Of a stretch of DNA of 64,000 bases, positions 26,333-35,025 are shown piece by piece; within the stretch, counting starts at the first letter, position 1; the number at the start of each line of letters is the position of its first letter. A program made the translations under genes and the position numbers. Location: NCBI RefSeq assembly GCF_000738435.1, contig NZ_CP003984.1, positions 496,001 through 560,000 on the forward strand, read 5' to 3'. The notes under the pieces are model-generated. The model was not told the DNA's origin. It did not search any database and saw only the letters and a program-made list of their open reading frames with translations. The stretch is from Planktomarina temperata RCA23. GTDB taxonomy: Bacteria; Pseudomonadota; Alphaproteobacteria; Rhodobacterales; Rhodobacteraceae.

Positions 26333-27118
26333 TTAGGCCAATGTTCTGCCATAAAATCCGAGATGCTCTTGCTCTGAGAATCGCCGGCCGGGGGTTTCGT
26401 AATAGGTTAAAACCGCATTGATTCTCGGCCGGTCTCCCTCCACCGGCGTGACCCGGTGCGCGGTATTCACGCCGCGAAACACGTTCAAGGTTCCGGCGTC
26501 TTGCGGGCAAATCTGCGTCTGGCGCTTGCCCATCAAAAGCTCTGCCACCCCGGCATAGTTGGGATCCTCTGCGGTGCGCAGATCGCGCAGATACTCGAAC
26601 TCTCCGCCGGCCTTTGGGGCTTGTAGAAGCAGCGTTGTGGTAAATTCTGAGCGGTCAAAATGCCAATTCAGCGCCTCGCCATGGTAATAGGTCATGACAT
26701 TGGCCCCGGCGATTCGATCATCCATTGTGTAAAGCGCGGGCTTATTCATGACATGGGCCAAAAAACTGGCAAAAGCAGGCCAGTCATAAAGCCGGGTTAT
26801 GGGGCTGCCCTCAATTTGATCGGCACAAATTGTATGATTGATCGTTTGCAGCTCTTGCAAGGCTGGATGACCGGGCGCGAGGCCGGGAATCTCTTTTTTG
26901 AAATAGATGTTATGGGCCCGCTTATGCACAAAAGCATCTCGCGCGATGACTGGTTTGACCCAATCGAGCGTGCGTTCTATGGCCTCGGGGCGTAGGAAGC
27001 CAGGCAAGTTGAAAAGTCCTTGAGTGTCAAGATCGGCCTGGCATCGCGCACAAAGCGCGCGGAACTCGGCACTGTCAGGTTGGTCAATCGGGTAGCGGTC
27101 GGTGTCAATAATATCCAT
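26333..27118 (-). CDS. 2-Oxoglutarate/Fe(II)-dependent dioxygenase, probable hydroxylase
   Basis: A 261-aa non-haem iron dioxygenase. The facial triad is His153 and Asp155 in NWHFDRSEF and His221 in NTAHRVTP; Arg232 in RPRINAVLTYY would bind 2-oxoglutarate. The general layout, including ANVMTYYHGEALNWHFD, resembles the HalD/BesD-type amino-acid-modifying enzymes, but the HxD motif (not HxG) predicts hydroxylation rather than halogenation. It lies upstream of gntR on the same strand, with the operator between them, so it may be part of the same regulon. The substrate is unknown; a free or N-methylated amino acid is plausible from context. Confidence 0.8.
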   Translation of the reverse strand: MDIIDTDRYPIDQPDSAEFRALCARCQADLDTQGLFNLPGFLRPEAIERTLDWVKPVIARDAFVHKRAHNIYFKKEIPGLAPGHPALQELQTINHTICADQIEGSPITRLYDWPAFASFLAHVMNKPALYTMDDRIAGANVMTYYHGEALNWHFDRSEFTTTLLLQAPKAGGEFEYLRDLRTAEDPNYAGVAELLMGKRQTQICPQDAGTLNVFRGVNTAHRVTPVEGDRPRINAVLTYYETPGRRFSEQEHLGFYGRTLA

Positions 27119-27151
27119 ATCCGCAGTGCACCGGTTTTCACTGGCTTTGTC

Positions 27152-27188
27152 AAAAAAAAACGCCAGGCGGACCCAGCGTTTTTTGTTT
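27152..27188. terminator. Terminator-like hairpin between leuB and the dioxygenase gene
   Basis: AAAAAACGC and GCGTTTTTT flank a 12-nt loop, with long A- and T-runs on both sides. It lies just upstream of the dioxygenase start, where it would insulate that gene and could also end transcripts entering from either side. Confidence 0.6.
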
Positions 27189-27201
27189 TTTGAGGACCTT
27201 T

Positions 27202-28308
27202 TTACAGGCTCGCGGTCAAAGCGGCCACGATGGCATCACCCATCTGTGTTGTGGAAACAGCGGTATCGCCTTCGGCCTGCAACAGATCGGCCGTGCGGAC
27301 CCCATCGGCGAGGACTTTTTCGACCGCAGTTTCAATCCGTGTCGCTTCCGCGCCCAGATCAAAAGAATAGCGCAGCGCCATGGCGAAAGACAAAACGCAG
27401 GCCGTTGGATTGGCTTTGCCCTGTCCGGCAATATCTGGTGCGGAGCCATGCACCGGCTCATAGAGTGCTTTCGGACGGCCATTTTCCATTGGCGCGCCAA
27501 GGCTGGCAGAGGGCAACATGCCCAGCGAGCCTGTCAACATCGCGGCGCAATCGGAGAGGATATCGCCGAATAAATTGTCGGTGAGGATCACGTCAAATTG
27601 CTTCGGTGCACGCACCAGCTGCATCGCGCCATTATCCGCGTACATATGCGACAGTTCGACATCGGCGTAGTCGGCCTGATGCACTTCTGTCACCACATCG
27701 CGCCACAAAACGCCTGCTTCCATCACATTGGCTTTTTCCATTGAGCAAACCCGATTGCTGCGGCGGCGGGCCAGCTCAAAGGCCGCGCGCGCGGCGCGTT
27801 CAATTTCGGATTCAGTATAGCGGTGGGTGTTGATGCCGACGCGCTCGTTGCCTTCTTTGAAGATGCCGCGTGGCTCGCCAAAATAGCTGCCGGAGGTCAA
27901 TTCGCGCACGATAACGATATCGAGGCCCGCAACCACATCGCGTTTGAGCGAGGAGAAATCGGCCAGCGCGTCAAAACATTGCGCAGGACGTAGGTTTGCG
28001 AAGAGATCCATCTCCTTGCGCAGGCGCAGCAGGCCGCGTTCTGGTTTCAAGGAAAAATCAAGAGTGTCATATTTTGGTCCGCCAACAGCGCCAAGCAATA
28101 CCGCATCCGCGGCCTGTGCTTTTGCCATTGTGTCATCATGCAAAGGCACGCCGTGCACATCATAGGCCGCGCCGCCAACCAGATCTTCGGACACGTCGAA
28201 ATGGACGTCCCGATGTTCGGCCAGCCAGGCAATGACTTTGCGCACTTCGGTCATGACTTCAGGTCCAATCCCGTCGCCGGGCAAAATTAGGAGGGAGTGA
28301 GTGCTCAT
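27202..28308 (-). CDS. leuB: 3-Isopropylmalate dehydrogenase
   Basis: NAD+-dependent oxidative decarboxylation of 3-isopropylmalate in leucine synthesis. The 368-aa product starts at [19 protein letters not shown] (ATG at 28308, AAAGGGC upstream). It shows the substrate-binding arginines in [21 protein letters not shown], the catalytic Lys/Asp region, and the signature [20 protein letters not shown] then MLPSA. It is the third leu gene here, separated from leuCD by the endonuclease/exonuclease/phosphatase-like gene. Confidence 0.96.
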   Translation of the reverse strand: MSTHSLLILPGDGIGPEVMTEVRKVIAWLAEHRDVHFDVSEDLVGGAAYDVHGVPLHDDTMAKAQAADAVLLGAVGGPKYDTLDFSLKPERGLLRLRKEMDLFANLRPAQCFDALADFSSLKRDVVAGLDIVIVRELTSGSYFGEPRGIFKEGNERVGINTHRYTESEIERAARAAFELARRRSNRVCSMEKANVMEAGVLWRDVVTEVHQADYADVELSHMYADNGAMQLVRAPKQFDVILTDNLFGDILSDCAAMLTGSLGMLPSASLGAPMENGRPKALYEPVHGSAPDIAGQGKANPTACVLSFAMALRYSFDLGAEATRIETAVEKVLADGVRTADLLQAEGDTAVSTTQMGDAIVAALTASL

Positions 28309-28362
28309 GGATAGCCCTTTCGTTTGTGTCAACTTGCTGACTAGCCCCATGGGCCTATGGGG

Positions 28363-29496
28363 TCAAGGAAGTGAGACATCCTGCCAGACCAATCTGTGCG
28401 AATTTCCATGGGGGTCAGGAAAATCCTTGGTTGGCCAATGAACCCTGCCGTCGTGCAAGGCAAAGTCCCGAGAGGGTAGGATATAATTGACCCGCAGATT
28501 TCCGGGCCGCGGATCGGGCCAATCCACCGTGTCGAGCTGCGCCGGACCGCGATGCCGCGGGTTGGCAGATGCTTGCCCGCCTGGGCTGGCAGGCGTCGGG
28601 TCTTGCAGCTTGGGATGGGCCAGAAGCTGCCGCATCACCTCATTGTGCCCCTCGCCATCAAAAGGATCAAGATTGGTATTGGCCAGCAGCACGAAGGGTG
28701 TGGGGAGTTGATCTATCAGGGCGGCGGCATAGGCAATCTCACATGCATTGCGGCGGCCGTTGCGGTCCTCTGGCCCGTCAAAGACTGGTGGGCTGGCGTG
28801 AAATGTGAGGAGGGAAATGGGGTGCTGCCGCCAGGTGATCGAGGTCTGCAGCATCGCCACATAGGCCAGCCTTTGCACCTTGGCAATTTCAGGCGGGTCT
28901 GTACTTTGCGTTTGCGGCACCTCCGCCCAAAGAACTTGGCTGTGATCTTGGCTATTTTGCACGTCGAATGGCAGGCGCGATAGAAGCAAAAGCCCTCTTT
29001 GCCCGGCGAAAATGCCATAGCTTTGCGCATCCCCGGGCCCACCGATCTGCCCATTTCCATCAATATCGACGCCGGTTGCCACCCCGGTGTTGGGCCGTGG
29101 TGCCAAAAGATTTTGCATCTCCCAACCCTGCGCTTTGAGCGCCGATTGAAAGGCGCGCGCCGCGCGCAGCTCTGCATCCCAATCAAAGCGTTGCAGCGCC
29201 AAAACATCCGGTTTGATTGTGGCTATAAGCCGGAGCGCTGCGCGAATTTGGGATGATTTTCCGTATAGGATGTCGCGGTATAAGAGCCCCGGCGCATTAC
29301 GCTCAAGCGCGGCGGTGTAGCTGGCCAATCGCAGTGTTTCACTGACGGCTGGCGCAGGGTAGATCAGACATAAAAGGATCAAAAGAGCGAGCGCGCGCAT
29401 CCAGGCCCGAAACCTGCGCAGATATCGTCGCCGGCGCATCGATGGATGCGACGGGTGGATGAACAAAATGGCATTTGGGTCGAATGTCTGGCTCAT
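28363..29496 (-). CDS. Endonuclease/exonuclease/phosphatase family protein, exported
   Basis: A 377-aa protein. A hydrophobic stretch MRALALLILLCLIYPAPAVS (starting at residue 33) looks like a signal peptide or anchor. The start is uncertain, because ATGs at 29496, 29439 and 29400 are all in frame and none has a strong ribosome site. After it comes the EEP fold: RLASYTAALERNAPG, IKPDVLALQRFDWD, an Asp-rich GVDIDGNGQIGGPGD insert, VLLANTNLDPFDGEG and the final catalytic His region NSHRLVWQDV. It probably hydrolyses a phosphodiester or phosphomonoester outside the cytoplasm. The gene sits inside the leu cluster on the same strand but is unrelated to leucine synthesis. Confidence 0.75.
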   Translation of the reverse strand: MSQTFDPNAILFIHPSHPSMRRRRYLRRFRAWMRALALLILLCLIYPAPAVSETLRLASYTAALERNAPGLLYRDILYGKSSQIRAALRLIATIKPDVLALQRFDWDAELRAARAFQSALKAQGWEMQNLLAPRPNTGVATGVDIDGNGQIGGPGDAQSYGIFAGQRGLLLLSRLPFDVQNSQDHSQVLWAEVPQTQSTDPPEIAKVQRLAYVAMLQTSITWRQHPISLLTFHASPPVFDGPEDRNGRRNACEIAYAAALIDQLPTPFVLLANTNLDPFDGEGHNEVMRQLLAHPKLQDPTPASPGGQASANPRHRGPAQLDTVDWPDPRPGNLRVNYILPSRDFALHDGRVHWPTKDFPDPHGNSHRLVWQDVSLP

Positions 29497-29591
29497 GGCG
29501 AGCCTGAGTGGAGATCAAAACTCTTAATATTCGATCAATTATTAAGTGAATTACGCGACGTTTTTCAAATCCCCTGTCGCGCGGGGGGGTG

Positions 29592-29622
29592 TTTTGGCCA
29601 GCCGATCTTTGGCTGGCCAAAG
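29592..29622. terminator. Strong 10-bp hairpin between leuD and the EEP gene
   Basis: TTGGCCAGCC (29594-29603) pairs perfectly with GGCTGGCCAA (29611-29620) around a 7-nt loop. On the minus strand it follows leuD but is trailed by AAAACACC rather than a T-tract, so it may be a processing or stability hairpin instead of a classic terminator. Confidence 0.5.
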
Positions 29623-29625
29623 CGA

Positions 29626-30231
29626 TCAGACCCAAGGAGCGCTCTGCGCCATTTGCGCTTCAAAGGCGTCGACAGAAGCAATTTTTTCCATCGATAGGCC
29701 GATGTCGTCGAGTCCATTAATCAAGCAATGCTTGCGGTGTTGATCCAAATCGAAGGCGATGACCTCGCCATCAGAGGTCTCAATCTGCTGGTTTTCCAGA
29801 TCAACCACCATGCGCGCATTGCTGCCTTTTTCGGCATCTTTCATCAGAAGTTGCAGCTGGTCTTCAGTGACAACCACAGGCAAAATACCATTCTTGAAGC
29901 AGTTGTTGTAGAAGATATCCGCAAAGCTGGTTGAGATCACGCAGCGGATGCCAAAATCGAGCAAAGCCCAAGGCGCATGTTCGCGTGAGGAGCCACAACC
30001 GAAATTGTCACCGGCAACCAAAATATTGGCGCCTCTATAGGCGTCTTTGTTGAGCACGAAATCGGGGTTGTCGCTGCCATCGAGATTATAGCGCATCTCA
30101 TGAAAGGCGCTGACGCCAAGCCCGGAGCGTTTGATGGTTTTCAAAAACTGCTTTGGAATGATCATATCGGTGTCGATATTGATCAACGGCATGGGGGCCG
30201 CAATGGCGGTGAGTTTTTCGAATTTTTCCAT
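29626..30231 (-). CDS. leuD: 3-Isopropylmalate dehydratase small subunit
   Basis: Swivel-domain subunit of isopropylmalate isomerase. It is 201 aa, beginning [29 protein letters not shown], with the active-site [17 protein letters not shown] segment. Its ATG overlaps the leuC stop by 1 nt (TAATG), so the two subunits are translationally coupled. Confidence 0.96.
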   Translation of the reverse strand: MEKFEKLTAIAAPMPLINIDTDMIIPKQFLKTIKRSGLGVSAFHEMRYNLDGSDNPDFVLNKDAYRGANILVAGDNFGCGSSREHAPWALLDFGIRCVISTSFADIFYNNCFKNGILPVVVTEDQLQLLMKDAEKGSNARMVVDLENQQIETSDGEVIAFDLDQHRKHCLINGLDDIGLSMEKIASVDAFEAQMAQSAPWV

Positions 30232-31634
30232 TAGAGCATCTCCCGCACATCAGTCAGTTTTCCGGTAAGGGCCGCAGCGGCAGCCATGGCAGGGCTCATC
30301 AAATGCGTACGCCCGCCGCGGCCTTGGCGGCCTTCAAAGTTGCGGTTTGACGTGGCCGCGCAGCGTTCGCCCGGTTGCAATTGGTCGGGGTTCATCGCCA
30401 GACACATTGAGCATCCCGCCAGGCGCCATTCGAAGCCGGCCTCCTTGAAGATGTCCGCCAGCCCTTCTTCTTCGGCCTGCGCACGCACCAAACCCGAGCC
30501 TGGCACGATCATCGCGCGCATACCCTCTTTGATCTTACGACCCTTCAAAATTTTCGCCGCCGCGCGCAGATCCTCGATCCGCCCGTTGGTGCAAGAGCCG
30601 ATGAAGACTGTATCAATCTCAATGTCACACAGGGGTGTGCCCGCTGTGAGGCCCATATAGTCTAGGCTGCGCTGGGCCGCCTCGACTTTGCCGCCAGAGA
30701 AATCCTGCGCCGAAGGCACGCTTGCGGTGATCGGCAAGACATCCTCTGGGCTGGTGCCCCAAGTGACCACAGGGGCGATATCCTCACCCTTCAAGGTTAA
30801 GACCTTGTCGAAATGCGCATCATCGTCGGTGTAGAGCGTTTTCCAATAGGCCAGCGCGGCCTCCCATGTGTCGCCGCTGGGCGCATTGGGGCGGCCTTTG
30901 CAATATTCGAATGTGGTCTCATCCGGCGCGATGAGACCTGCGCGTGCGCCGCCTTCGATGGCCATGTTGCACACAGTCATGCGCCCTTCCATAGAGAGGC
31001 TGCGAATGGCCTCGCCGCAATACTCAATCACATAGCCTGTGCCACCGGCCGTGCCGGTCTCACCGATCACTGCCAAGGTGATGTCTTTCGCCGTCACGCC
31101 CGGGCTCAATTTGCCGGTAATTTCGACCTTCATGTTTTTTGATTTTTTCTGGATCAAAGTTTGCGTGGCCAGAACATGCTCCACCTCAGAGGTGCCAATG
31201 CCATGGGCCAGCGCGCCAAAGGCGCCATGGGTGGCAGTGTGGCTGTCGCCGCAGACAATTGTCATGCCGGGCAGGGTCCAACCCTGCTCAGGGCCGATGA
31301 TGTGCACAATACCCTGGCGCACGTCATCCACCGGGTAATAGACAAGCCCGAATTCGCGCGCGTTGGTGTCCAGAGCTTCCACTTGGATGCGGCTTTCTTC
31401 GTTTTCAATGCCCTTCAGACGGTCCAGGGTTGTGGGCACGTTGTGATCGGGCACAGCGATGGTTTTTTCTGGCGCGCGCACCGTCCGGCCATTCATCCGC
31501 AAGCCTTCAAAGGCTTGGGGGCTGGTCACTTCGTGGACCAAATGGCGGTCGATATAGAGCAGGCAGGTGCCATCTTCGGCTTCATGGGCGACATGCGCGT
31601 CCCAGATTTTATCATAGAGTGTTTTAGGGGCCAT
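30231..31634 (-). CDS. leuC: 3-Isopropylmalate dehydratase large subunit
   Basis: [4Fe-4S] aconitase-family subunit that isomerises 2- to 3-isopropylmalate. The 467-aa product starts at [19 protein letters not shown] (ATG at 31634, AAGGAA upstream); the 45 in-frame codons before it have no ribosome site. Cluster cysteines are in [13 protein letters not shown] and [12 protein letters not shown]. Other marks are [20 protein letters not shown] and [20 protein letters not shown]. It is co-transcribed with leuD. Confidence 0.96.
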   Translation of the reverse strand: MAPKTLYDKIWDAHVAHEAEDGTCLLYIDRHLVHEVTSPQAFEGLRMNGRTVRAPEKTIAVPDHNVPTTLDRLKGIENEESRIQVEALDTNAREFGLVYYPVDDVRQGIVHIIGPEQGWTLPGMTIVCGDSHTATHGAFGALAHGIGTSEVEHVLATQTLIQKKSKNMKVEITGKLSPGVTAKDITLAVIGETGTAGGTGYVIEYCGEAIRSLSMEGRMTVCNMAIEGGARAGLIAPDETTFEYCKGRPNAPSGDTWEAALAYWKTLYTDDDAHFDKVLTLKGEDIAPVVTWGTSPEDVLPITASVPSAQDFSGGKVEAAQRSLDYMGLTAGTPLCDIEIDTVFIGSCTNGRIEDLRAAAKILKGRKIKEGMRAMIVPGSGLVRAQAEEEGLADIFKEAGFEWRLAGCSMCLAMNPDQLQPGERCAATSNRNFEGRQGRGGRTHLMSPAMAAAAALTGKLTDVREML

Positions 31635-31686
31635 GTGAGGCGTTCCTTTTGTTGTTCGTCGAATGTGTCGTGTCTTACAGAGGGGA

Positions 31687-31788
31687 TTAGCCGTGAAGAC
31701 GCGGCCGTAGGTTGGATTTTGCCACACCAAAGAAGCGCCAAGGCAGGCGCGCTCTATCGGCGATATCAAAGACCATACTCATGCTCAT
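31687..31788 (-). CDS. Possible 33-residue small protein upstream of leuC
   Basis: A short frame reading [20 protein letters not shown] and ending in LRPRLHG precedes leuC by 52 nt on the same strand. It is rich in Arg and aromatic residues and lacks leucine runs, so it is not a classic leucine attenuator peptide. No good ribosome site is seen. It is a weak candidate, kept because the 213-nt gap is otherwise empty. Confidence 0.25.
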   Translation of the reverse strand: MSMSMVFDIADRARLPWRFFGVAKSNLRPRLHG

Positions 31789-31847
31789 GCCGCTGAATAC
31801 CCCGGCCCAAGGCCCGGCACAAGCCTCCAGATGTTGCAGGTTTACGC

Positions 31848-32075
31848 CTATTTCCCTGCCGAAGTGGGCGCTTCTGCGAATTCCAGCAAATCGCCAGGCT
31901 GGCAGTCCAATGCGCGGCAAATTTTCCCCAAAGTGTCGAATCGCACCCCTTTGGCTTTGCCAGATTTAAGCAGGCTGAGATTGGCCTCTGTTAAGCCAAT
32001 TTCAGCGGCGAGATCTTTTGAGCGCATTTTGCGCAGTGCCAACATGACATCTAACCGAATGATAATCGCCATCAC
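31848..32075 (-). CDS. Xre-family (YozG-like) helix-turn-helix regulator
   Basis: A 75-aa protein consisting of a single Cro/CI-type DNA-binding domain: IIRLDVMLALRKMRSKDLAA, then EIGLTEANLSLLKSGKAKGV then RFDTLGKICRALDCQPGDLL. The start overlaps the stop of the DUF2975 gene by 4 nt. Small HTH proteins of this type are very often paired with DUF2975 membrane proteins. It probably autoregulates the pair; the signal is unknown. Confidence 0.85.
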   Translation of the reverse strand: MMAIIIRLDVMLALRKMRSKDLAAEIGLTEANLSLLKSGKAKGVRFDTLGKICRALDCQPGDLLEFAEAPTSAGK

Positions 32076-32605
32076 ACAATACTCTCATGTTCGGCCTTGA
32101 GCACAAGCGCCTGGGTCAGAACCCATCCGATGATCCAGATCATCACCCCAGCTAGAAGGAAACCGGCGTCGGTGGGTTCAAACATAAACCGGATGGGCAC
32201 GTCAGCCATAGGATCGTAGCGAAAAACATAGGGGATCATGATGTTGAGGGAAAGAAACTTCAATGATGCGAGGGCAATAAGGCTCAACCCGCCGCGGGAC
32301 ATTGAGCGGGTTACAGTGACAGTGAAATAGCGCCCGGATCGAAAATCGGCCATCACGCGCGCTCCAAAATAGAGTGCACATAGGCTAGGCACGAGAGGAA
32401 GCATGTCCAGAATGGCAATAAAGATCCGTGAGCTGCGCGGGATTTCGATCGGGGGATCTGAAAACTGCAAGAGCTGGGCGAGTGCGGCTGGATCGCGCCA
32501 GTTATGAACCCAATGAAAATGCCCATAATGCGCAACCAAGAACACTGCCAAGAGGGTTGAGAAGAGAATATACCCCGAAGATATAATTCTAATTTTGCGA
32601 GACAT
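32072..32605 (-). CDS. DUF2975 family membrane protein
   Basis: A 177-aa protein with four predicted transmembrane segments: near residues 8-28, 60-82, 105-125 and 148-170. The loop ADFRSGRYFTVTVTRSMSRGG after the second segment is characteristic of DUF2975. Function is unknown. It is co-transcribed with the following Xre regulator and preceded by a good promoter at 32652-32680; CAGGAGTC provides the ribosome site. Confidence 0.82.
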   Translation of the reverse strand: MSRKIRIISSGYILFSTLLAVFLVAHYGHFHWVHNWRDPAALAQLLQFSDPPIEIPRSSRIFIAILDMLPLVPSLCALYFGARVMADFRSGRYFTVTVTRSMSRGGLSLIALASLKFLSLNIMIPYVFRYDPMADVPIRFMFEPTDAGFLLAGVMIWIIGWVLTQALVLKAEHESIV

Positions 32606-32651
32606 GATGAGACTCCTGAGAAATGCCTTGTGAAGGAAATTAATTATCGTT

Positions 32652-32680
32652 TATTAATAATTAATTTTCTAATTTGTCAA
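32652..32680 (-). promoter_or_regulatory. Sigma-70-type promoter of the DUF2975-Xre operon
   Basis: On the minus strand TTGACA (32675-32680) is followed after 17 nt by TTAATA (32652-32657), about 50 nt upstream of the DUF2975 start. The -10 region lies in AT-rich palindromic sequence (TTATTAATAA), which could serve as the Xre operator. Confidence 0.6.
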
Positions 32681-32843
32681 TATTGAGGCGACATCAACGG
32701 CACGAAATGCGGTATTTTTCCGTTTTGGGGCCGGATGGCCACAGTTTTACGGCCGATCAAAGCAGGTGATTGAGGAATCTAAATGAGGCTGCTAAGGGTG
32801 AACCACCCGGCGCCGGGATGTTGCGGCGATTTTTTTGGAGGAC

Positions 32844-33257
32844 ATGGTCCTGTCTTTGACGTCTGACGCGGAAGGATCCGCGCGCAAATTGGCCAAAGGC
32901 CAATCGAGTGTTACGAGCGATGCTATCTTGGCCGCCGTGTTAAAATCCCTAGACGATGATAAAGCCGAAGATGTCGTGCAAATAGATTTGCGGGGCATCT
33001 CTGAGATTGGCGATCATATGGTGATCTGTTCAGGGCGCTCTACGCGCCAAGTTGCGGCCATCTCCGAAAAGTTGAAGAGCCGCTTGAAAGATGATCTTGG
33101 TATTCTGTCAAAGGTCGAAGGCAAGGGCACGGGCGATTGGGTGCTTGTGGATACGGGCGATGTGATTGTGCATGTGTTCCGCCCGGAAGTGCGCGAATTT
33201 TATCAGTTGGACCAAATGTGGCTCGAGCCTGGAGCGCCAAGCCCGACTGAGGCTTAA
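32844..33257 (+). CDS. rsfS: Ribosome silencing factor RsfS
   Basis: Binds ribosomal protein uL14 and blocks subunit joining when nutrients fall. The product is about 137 aa: TSDAILAAVLKSLDDDKAED then VVQIDLRG, then the signature DHMVICSGRSTRQVAAISEK, and then GTGDWVLVDTGDVIVHVFRP followed by EVREFYQLDQMW. The ATG at 32844 lies only 2 nt after a GGAGG, so the true start is uncertain; an in-frame TTG at 32835 and a TTG at 32856 are alternatives. Its stop overlaps the rlmH start (TAATG). Confidence 0.92.
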   Translation: MVLSLTSDAEGSARKLAKGQSSVTSDAILAAVLKSLDDDKAEDVVQIDLRGISEIGDHMVICSGRSTRQVAAISEKLKSRLKDDLGILSKVEGKGTGDWVLVDTGDVIVHVFRPEVREFYQLDQMWLEPGAPSPTEA

Positions 33258-33727
33258 TGCGCCTGCGTATTCTCGCCATTGGACGCCTGCGCAACGGGCC
33301 TGAAAAAGATCTCATTGAAGATTACATCTCTCGGTTCAACCGCAGCGGTCGCCCGTTGGGGCTTGGACCTGTTGAGCTGACCGAATTGGAAGATAAAAAA
33401 GGTGGTGGCAAGGCGGCGGAAGCGGCTTTGTTGCTCAAGGCCCTTGGGCCAAGCGCGACGGTGATTGCATTGGATGAGCGGGGCAAGCTGCAGAGCTCTC
33501 CAGATTTTGCGGCGCATCTTGCCCAAATTCGCGATACCGCACCCAGCGAGTTGGTCTTTGTCATCGGGGGTGCAGATGGTCTGGACCCCGCAGTTCTGCA
33601 ACGCGCAGATTTTGCGCTGAGTTTTGGGGCGATGGTTTGGCCGCATATGCTGGTGCGCGTTATGCTGACCGAACAGCTCTACCGCGCGGCCTCCATCCTC
33701 GCAGGCGGCCCCTATCACCGGGTATAA
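33257..33727 (+). CDS. rlmH: 23S rRNA (pseudouridine-1915-N3)-methyltransferase RlmH
   Basis: SPOUT-class methyltransferase acting on the 70S ribosome. It is 156 aa, with the knot signatures [29 protein letters not shown] and [20 protein letters not shown] then LYRAASI, ending in GGPYHRV. It is coupled to rsfS. The normal Rhodobacterales follower, an envC/ctpA block, is absent here; ctpA is 24 kb away. Confidence 0.95.
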   Translation: MRLRILAIGRLRNGPEKDLIEDYISRFNRSGRPLGLGPVELTELEDKKGGGKAAEAALLLKALGPSATVIALDERGKLQSSPDFAAHLAQIRDTAPSELVFVIGGADGLDPAVLQRADFALSFGAMVWPHMLVRVMLTEQLYRAASILAGGPYHRV

Positions 33728-33798
33728 ACAGGTGTAAAAGTGGTTGTCAGACGGTGCTCGACTGCCCTAGTGTCAAAGAAAATACGAGGAGTTACAGG

Positions 33799-34911
33799 AT
33801 GCGAACACGCGCTGCGGTGGCCATGGAAGCCGGCAAACCACTTGAAATCATGGAGGTCAATCTCGAGGGCCCAAAGGCCGGCGAGGTTTTGGTGGAAATC
33901 AAAGCCACCGGTATTTGCCACACGGATGAGTTCACCCTTTCTGGCGCTGATCCCGAGGGGTTGTTCCCTGCGATTTTGGGCCATGAGGGCGCAGGGGTCG
34001 TGGTGGAATGCGGCCCGGGTGTGACCAGCTTGAAGCCCGGCGATCATGTCATTCCGCTTTACACGCCAGAGTGCCGCAGCTGTGACTATTGCCTCAATCC
34101 AAAAACCAACCTGTGCCAAGCCATCCGCAGCACCCAGGGGCAAGGCCTGATGCCAGATGGCACCAGTCGGTTTTCCATGCTCGATGGTACGCCAATTTTG
34201 CACTACATGGGCTGTTCCACCTTCGCCAATCACACGGTTTTGCCAGAGATTGCTTTGGCCAAAGTGCGCCCCGATGCGCCCTTTGACAAGATTTGCTATA
34301 TCGGCTGCGGTGTGACCACGGGCATTGGCGCGGTGATCAATACGGCCAAGGTCGAGATTGGCAGTACGGCGATTGTCTTTGGTTTGGGCGGTATTGGCTT
34401 GAATGTGATCCAAGGTTTGCGATTGGCTGGGGCCGATCAGATTGTTGGTGTGGATCTAAATCCCGGCAAGATTGAGATGGCCCGCCGCTTTGGGATGACT
34501 GATTTTGTCAATCCGGCCGAGGTGAGCGGTGATTTGGTCGCCCATTTGGTCGCGCTGACCGGCGGCGGGGCGGATTACACATTTGATGCAACAGGCAATG
34601 TTGATGTGATGCGCAGCGCTTTGGAATCGGCCCATAAGGGGTGGGGGGAAAGCGTGATTATTGGGGTGGCGCCTGCTGGAGCTGAAATCAGCACCCGTCC
34701 GTTCCAGCTGGTTACGGGCCGCGTTTGGCGCGGCACGGCTTTTGGCGGCGCCCGTGGGCGCACGGATGTGCCAAAGATTGTCGATTGGTACATGGACGGC
34801 AAAATTGAGATTGACCCCATGATTACCCACACCATGCCTTTGGAGGATATCAACAAAGGCTTTGATCTGATGCATGCGGGCAAATCCATCCGCGCAGTGG
34901 TTGAATTTTAA
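33799..34911 (+). CDS. adhC: S-(hydroxymethyl)glutathione dehydrogenase / class III alcohol dehydrogenase
   Basis: Oxidises S-hydroxymethylglutathione (formaldehyde plus GSH) with NAD+; it also reduces S-nitrosoglutathione. The 370-aa product starts at [20 protein letters not shown] (ATG at 33799, GAGGAG upstream). The catalytic-zinc region is [10 protein letters not shown] and GHEGAGVV. The structural-zinc cysteines are in [18 protein letters not shown]. The Rossmann motif is FGLGGIGLN. FghA, which performs the next step, lies 1.2 kb downstream on the same strand. Confidence 0.96.
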   Translation: MRTRAAVAMEAGKPLEIMEVNLEGPKAGEVLVEIKATGICHTDEFTLSGADPEGLFPAILGHEGAGVVVECGPGVTSLKPGDHVIPLYTPECRSCDYCLNPKTNLCQAIRSTQGQGLMPDGTSRFSMLDGTPILHYMGCSTFANHTVLPEIALAKVRPDAPFDKICYIGCGVTTGIGAVINTAKVEIGSTAIVFGLGGIGLNVIQGLRLAGADQIVGVDLNPGKIEMARRFGMTDFVNPAEVSGDLVAHLVALTGGGADYTFDATGNVDVMRSALESAHKGWGESVIIGVAPAGAEISTRPFQLVTGRVWRGTAFGGARGRTDVPKIVDWYMDGKIEIDPMITHTMPLEDINKGFDLMHAGKSIRAVVEF

Positions 34912-34981
34912 CGCCAGAGCTCGCCGCGCGCCAGGATATGCGCTTTTCGGGCTTTCGCCCGGTGAAATTAGAGCTAATGTG

Positions 34982-35006
34982 AGGGCGCGCGCTATGCGCC
35001 CTTTTC
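34982..35006 (+). terminator. Terminator after adhC
   Basis: AGGGCGC (34982-34988) pairs with GCGCCCT (34996-35002), followed by TTTT. A smaller CGGGC-TTTC-GCCCG hairpin lies about 30 nt upstream. Together they probably end the adhC transcript before the AEC gene. Confidence 0.75.
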
Positions 35007-35025
35007 GCATGAAGTGTATCCCTCG

